Origin: JAFGPF01 sp964500415
GTDB taxonomy: Bacteria > Chloroflexota > Dehalococcoidia > Dehalococcoidales > RBG-16-60-22
Assembly: GCA_964500415.1 (NCBI GenBank)
Contig: CAZCOB010000007.1
Location: 13,697 to 77,696 of the forward strand
Direction: 5' to 3'
Length of the DNA: 64,000 bases
Position numbers and translations under genes: made by a program. Positions 60,132 through 64,000 of this stretch are shown in pieces; within the stretch, counting starts at the first letter, position 1; each line of letters begins with the position of its first letter. The notes beneath the pieces were generated by a model. It saw only the letters and a program-made list of their open reading frames with translations, had not been told where the DNA came from and made no database searches.

Positions 60132-61976
60132 ATGGCCATGAAGTTGGAAAGTAACTTAGGAGCCAAATATTTGGGGGACAGCCGCTGCCGGTTTTTAGTT
60201 TGGGCGCCACTGGCTGAAAGGGTGAATGTTCATATAATATCACCCAAGGAGATGACAGTTTGTTTAGAAAAGGATATTCGGGGCTACCATGAGGCAACAG
60301 TTGATGGTGTAGAGCCAGGCTGTCAGTATTTCTACAGGCTTGGGCAGAAGGAGTTTCCCGACCTGGTTTCCAGCTTCCAACCCGGCGGTGTACATGGGCC
60401 TTCACAGGTAATTGACCACAATTATTCTTGGGAAGATAGCCTCTGGCCAGGTATACCGTTACAGGAATATATAATCTATGAGCTGCACGTCGGTGTCTTC
60501 ACCCCGGAAGGCACTTTTGATGCTATTATCCCTTACCTTGACCAAATCAAGAAGCTGGGCGTTACTGCCGTAGAGCTTATGCCGGTCGCTCAATTCCCCG
60601 GAGAACGCAACTGGGGCTATGACGGTATTCATCTCTTCGCCGTGCAAAATTCCTACGGTGGCCCAGATAGTCTCAAGCGGCTGGTGGATGCCTGTCACCA
60701 GAGGGGACTAGCCGTTATTCTGGACGTGGTCTACAATCACTTCGGCCCGGAGGGCAATAACCTGGAAGCCTTCGGACCGTATTTCACCAGTCGATACCAT
60801 ACCCCGTGGGGGAAAGCCATTAACTTTGACGGGCCCTATAGTGACGAGGTACGCAGGTTTTTCATCGAGAACGCACTATACTGGGTAACCGAGTTTCATA
60901 TTGATGCTCTCCGTCTTGATGCGCTCCATGCCATACTTGATACCTCTTCGTATACATTCTTAGAAGAGCTTGCCAGTGCTGTTCACGAGCAGGCAGTACT
61001 ATTAAAGCGCCAGGTTTACCTCATGGGTGAGAGCGCCGCTAATGACGCCAGGCTTATCCGTCCGCCGGAGGAAGGCGGATACGGACTGGATGCCCAGTGG
61101 AATGATGACTTCCATCATTCGCTTCATACGCTGCTGACCGGCGAGCAAACCGGGTATTATGAAGACTTTGGTCAACTTCAGCACCTTGTAAAAGCGATTC
61201 AAGAAGGATTTGTTTATTCCGGGGAATATTCCGTGTACCGTCAACGCAGGCACGGGGTTTCATCTAAGAACATTCCATCTCATCGGTTTGTGGTCTTTAG
61301 TCAAAACCATGACCAGGTGGGTAACCGTACCCGCGGTGAACGCCTGAGCCGGATTATTTCTTTCGACGGGCTCAAACTGGCGGCAGGCATTGTGTTGTTA
61401 TCACCATATATACCTCTTCTCTTCATGGGCGAAGAATACGGCGAAGAAGCACCTTTCCCCTATTTTATTCATCACTCAGACCCATTGCTGATTGAGGCGG
61501 TTAGGAAGGGACGCCGGGAGGAGTTCGCTGCATTCAAATGGGAGGGCGAACTGCCTGACCCGCAAGACGAAGCAACCTTCATGCAGGCTAAGCTTAATCA
61601 CGATTTAAGTAAGGGCGGAAAGCACCGGGTTCTTCTGGAGTTCTACCGGGAGCTAATCCGGCTTCGTAAAGAAATGTCTTCCCTGTCCTGCCTCAGTAAA
61701 GATAACCAGGAAGTGCTGGGATATGAAGAGAGCAAGATTCTTTACGTACGCCGCTGGAAGGATGAGAATGAGGTTATAGCGGTGTTCAACTTTGCTGATA
61801 ATGATGTGCTAATCACCTTGCCCGTTCCGGCGGGTATTTGGGGAAAACGACTGGATTCAGCAGAACAGAGCTGGCTGGGAAACGGAAGTGCCGTGCCTGA
61901 ACAGCTTAATTCACCGGGAGAGGCCGCTCTTGACCTAATGCCCAAATCGTTCATTCTATTTACAAAGGAGGCTTAA
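60132..61976 (+). CDS. treZ: Malto-oligosyltrehalose trehalohydrolase-like (GH13, TreZ)
   Basis: 614 residues. An N-terminal CBM48/E-set domain (about 10-100; RCRFLVWAPLAERVNVHI) is followed by the GH13 barrel: VELMPVAQFPGERNWGYDGI, nucleophile Asp263 in ALRLDALHAI, acid Glu300 (LMGESAAND) and QNHDQVGNR. The order and motifs fit TreZ, which releases trehalose from maltooligosyl-trehalose. Branching enzyme is the nearest alternative. No TreY is seen in the window. 59 bases after malQ. Confidence 0.85.
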   Translation: MAMKLESNLGAKYLGDSRCRFLVWAPLAERVNVHIISPKEMTVCLEKDIRGYHEATVDGVEPGCQYFYRLGQKEFPDLVSSFQPGGVHGPSQVIDHNYSWEDSLWPGIPLQEYIIYELHVGVFTPEGTFDAIIPYLDQIKKLGVTAVELMPVAQFPGERNWGYDGIHLFAVQNSYGGPDSLKRLVDACHQRGLAVILDVVYNHFGPEGNNLEAFGPYFTSRYHTPWGKAINFDGPYSDEVRRFFIENALYWVTEFHIDALRLDALHAILDTSSYTFLEELASAVHEQAVLLKRQVYLMGESAANDARLIRPPEEGGYGLDAQWNDDFHHSLHTLLTGEQTGYYEDFGQLQHLVKAIQEGFVYSGEYSVYRQRRHGVSSKNIPSHRFVVFSQNHDQVGNRTRGERLSRIISFDGLKLAAGIVLLSPYIPLLFMGEEYGEEAPFPYFIHHSDPLLIEAVRKGRREEFAAFKWEGELPDPQDEATFMQAKLNHDLSKGGKHRVLLEFYRELIRLRKEMSSLSCLSKDNQEVLGYEESKILYVRRWKDENEVIAVFNFADNDVLITLPVPAGIWGKRLDSAEQSWLGNGSAVPEQLNSPGEAALDLMPKSFILFTKEA

Positions 61977-61977
61977 T

Positions 61978-64000
61978 ATAGAGCGTTATATTTGTATTCA
62001 CGGTCATTTCTATCAGCCACCGCGGGAGAATGCCTGGCTGGAGTATACCGAGTTGCAGGACTCGGCTTACCCTTATCACGACTGGAACGAGCGAGTCACC
62101 GCCGAGTGCTATGCGCCCAATGCATCTTCACGCATTCTGGACAAGGAAAACTACATTACTCAGATTGGCAACAATTATGCGAAAATCAGCTTCAACTTCG
62201 GGCCGACTCTCCTCGCCTGGTTGCAAAACAACAATCCTGATGTCTATCAGGCCATCCTTGACGCCGACAGAGACAGCCAGCAGAATTTCTCCGGCCACGG
62301 TTCGGCTCTGGCCCAGGCCTACAATCATATGATTCTGCCTCTGGCTAACCGCCGTGACAGGTATACCCAGGCTCTCTGGGGTATCCGCGACTTTGAGCAC
62401 CGCTTCGGACGAAAACCGGAGGGAATGTGGCTGCCGGAGACGGCGGTAGACCTGGAGACGCTGGATATCCTGGCGGAGTTGGGAATTAAGTTCACCATTC
62501 TTGCCCCGCATCAAGCCGGCAGGGTGCGCCAGATTGGAACCGATGCCTGGAGTGATGTCGGCGGGGCAAAAATAGACCCGACCATGGCTTATAAATTGCA
62601 TCTATCCTCGGGTCGTGAGCTCAACCTCCTTTTCTATAATGGCCCTATATCACGTTCCGTCGCCTTTGAAGACTTGCTGAAAAGTGGCGAAGATTTCGGT
62701 CGCCGACTTGCCGATGACTTCTCTAATGAACGTACCTGGCCTCAGCTTGTGCATATTGCTACTGATGGTGAAACTTACGGTCATCACCATCGCTTCGGTG
62801 ACATGGCACTGGCGTACGCGCTGAATTTTATTGAAGCTGACAACCTGGCCAAGGTTACGAACTACGGTGAATACCTTGAAAAGTACCCGCCTACCCACGA
62901 GGTGGAGATAATTGAAAATACTTCCTGGAGCTGCGCTCACGGAATCGAGAGATGGCGAAACGACTGCGGGTGCAATAGTGGCAGACACCCCAAATGGAAT
63001 CAATCCTGGCGGGCACCACTTCGCCAGGCATTAGACTGGCTACGGGATGAGATAGCTCCAAGGTATGAAGAGAAGGCCGGGCAATTCCTGAAAGACCCGT
63101 GGGCTGCCCGTGACGATTACATCGGGGTAGTGCTTGACCGCTCGCCGGAGAATGTCCAGCAATTCCTAAGTAAGAATGCCGTCCGTGAGCTTAGCGAATC
63201 CGATAGAATAACCGCACTCAAGCTTCTGGAGCTTCAACGCCATGCCATGCTGATGTATACCAGTTGCGGCTGGTTCTTCGATGATCTCTCAGGTATCGAA
63301 ACCATGCAGGTTATCCAGTATGCAGGTCGGGTTGTGCAACTAGCCGTAGAACTGTTGGGCGATGATACCGAATCACGCTTTCTGGAGAGACTCCAAGCCG
63401 CTAAAAGCAATATACCTGAGCAGGGTGATGGCCGTCTTATTTATGAAAGATGCGTTAAGCCGGCCATGGTAGACCTGACCAAGGTTGTTGCCCATTACGC
63501 AGTGAGTTCTCTTTTTGAGGAATACGGAAAGGAAGTCAAAGTGTACTGCTACCATGTAGATACTGAAGACTACCAGACCTCCGAGTGTGGAAAGTCCAAA
63601 CTGGCGGTTGGGCGGGCTAAGGTCACTTCTGAAATCACTCAGGAGTCGGCACTGCTCAGCTTCGGTGTGCTCCATCTCGGTGACCATAACCTGAATGCTG
63701 GCGTCCGGGAGTACCAGGGTGAAGAAGCCTATCAGGTAATGGTTCAGGAAACAACCCAGACCTGTGCGACCGGAGATTTCACAGAGGGCATCCGGCTTTT
63801 GGACAAGCACTTCGGCAGTTCTACCTACTCGCTTAAGTCCTTGTTCCGCGATGAGCAGCGCAAGGTCTTGGGCTACATTCTGGAATCAACCGTCTCTGAG
63901 ATTGAAGCCGCTTATCGCCAGCTGTATGAGCACCATTATCCACCCATGCGTTTTCTGACCGAGTTGGGAGGGCCGGTGCCCAAGGCGTTCCATTCTGCCG
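61978..64000 (+). CDS. GH57 / DUF3536 glycoside hydrolase, 3' partial, AUA start
   Basis: The frame is open from 61978 to the window end (674 codons, no stop). The N-terminus ERYICIHGHFYQPPREN is the start of GH57/DUF3536 proteins, which usually read MERYxCIHGHFYQPPREN. The first codon here is ATA, six bases after aaaggagg. There is no in-frame ATG or GTG before it or near it; the next ATG lies about 350 bases in. Further motifs: GMWLPETAVD (probable nucleophile region) and HIATDGETYGHHHRFGD (third conserved region). Probably acts on alpha-glucans with MalQ and TreZ. Either AUA initiation or a G-to-A change or sequence error. Confidence 0.85.
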   Translation, partial: MERYICIHGHFYQPPRENAWLEYTELQDSAYPYHDWNERVTAECYAPNASSRILDKENYITQIGNNYAKISFNFGPTLLAWLQNNNPDVYQAILDADRDSQQNFSGHGSALAQAYNHMILPLANRRDRYTQALWGIRDFEHRFGRKPEGMWLPETAVDLETLDILAELGIKFTILAPHQAGRVRQIGTDAWSDVGGAKIDPTMAYKLHLSSGRELNLLFYNGPISRSVAFEDLLKSGEDFGRRLADDFSNERTWPQLVHIATDGETYGHHHRFGDMALAYALNFIEADNLAKVTNYGEYLEKYPPTHEVEIIENTSWSCAHGIERWRNDCGCNSGRHPKWNQSWRAPLRQALDWLRDEIAPRYEEKAGQFLKDPWAARDDYIGVVLDRSPENVQQFLSKNAVRELSESDRITALKLLELQRHAMLMYTSCGWFFDDLSGIETMQVIQYAGRVVQLAVELLGDDTESRFLERLQAAKSNIPEQGDGRLIYERCVKPAMVDLTKVVAHYAVSSLFEEYGKEVKVYCYHVDTEDYQTSECGKSKLAVGRAKVTSEITQESALLSFGVLHLGDHNLNAGVREYQGEEAYQVMVQETTQTCATGDFTEGIRLLDKHFGSSTYSLKSLFRDEQRKVLGYILESTVSEIEAAYRQLYEHHYPPMRFLTELGGPVPKAFHSA

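Noticed and set aside
1..64000. CRISPR arrays, insertion sequences, transposases, integrases, rRNA genes
   Set aside because: No regularly spaced repeats, no DDE or recombinase-type proteins and no rRNA-like stretches were found on reading both strands.

Overview
The window looks like a contig from an uncultivated anaerobic bacterium, most likely a Chloroflexota member near the class Dehalococcoidia. That placement is inference. It rests on the gene mix: a molybdopterin oxidoreductase operon, a tungsten aldehyde:ferredoxin oxidoreductase, FAD/heterodisulfide-reductase-like pairs, an expanded family of small cupin-like proteins, bacterial Shine-Dalgarno sites and promoter boxes, and bacterial two-component genes sitting next to an archaellum-type gene set. 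No rRNA gene is present to settle it.

Layout. 1-9.8 kb: a partial FAD oxidase and a frameshifted HdrD-like gene on +, an 833-residue alanine-rich coiled-coil membrane protein, then an intact FAD/HdrD-like/FAD operon on -. 10.2-15.6 kb: tRNA-Lys, a small secreted protein, a degenerate response regulator, and an operon with a nucleotidyltransferase, an NTF2-like protein and four single-domain cupin-like paralogs. 15.7-31.3 kb: a roughly 15.5 kb minus-strand locus with three archaellins, ArlG- and ArlF-like pseudopilins, ArlJ, a small ArlD-related protein, ArlD/E, ArlH, ArlI and an acidic ArlC-like protein. It runs without a visible terminator into two histidine kinases, a tandem receiver protein and an OmpR-type regulator. 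A LuxR-type regulator with a pseudo-receiver is divergent from it. 32.4-38.9 kb: a zinc alcohol dehydrogenase and a three-subunit molybdopterin enzyme (Fe-S, NrfD-like and Mo subunits) with a two-domain cupin. 39-47.8 kb: carboxylesterase, TPP enzyme, FAD oxidase, UroD-like protein, NTF2-like protein and AOR. 47.9-55.9 kb: an operon of two tandem cupins, a NuoF-like subunit, a NuoG/GltD-like fusion, an FrdA-like flavoprotein and a sugar-nucleotide-type epimerase. 56.1-57.5 kb: a scar-like stretch with a 3' tRNA-Asp fragment, a HicAB toxin-antitoxin pair and a 5'-truncated response regulator. 58-64 kb: an alpha-glucan/trehalose operon (GH77, TreZ-like GH13, GH57/DUF3536), the last gene running off the window.

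The most striking system is the archaellum-type motility or adhesion machine in what looks like a bacterial genome, physically joined to a phosphorelay module. The second theme is redox catabolism: repeated FAD/Fe-S modules, Mo and W enzymes and an NADH-type diaphorase, with cupin-like paralogs of the 'MAxTKYGK' family lying beside them three times. What the cupins do cannot be read from the sequence.
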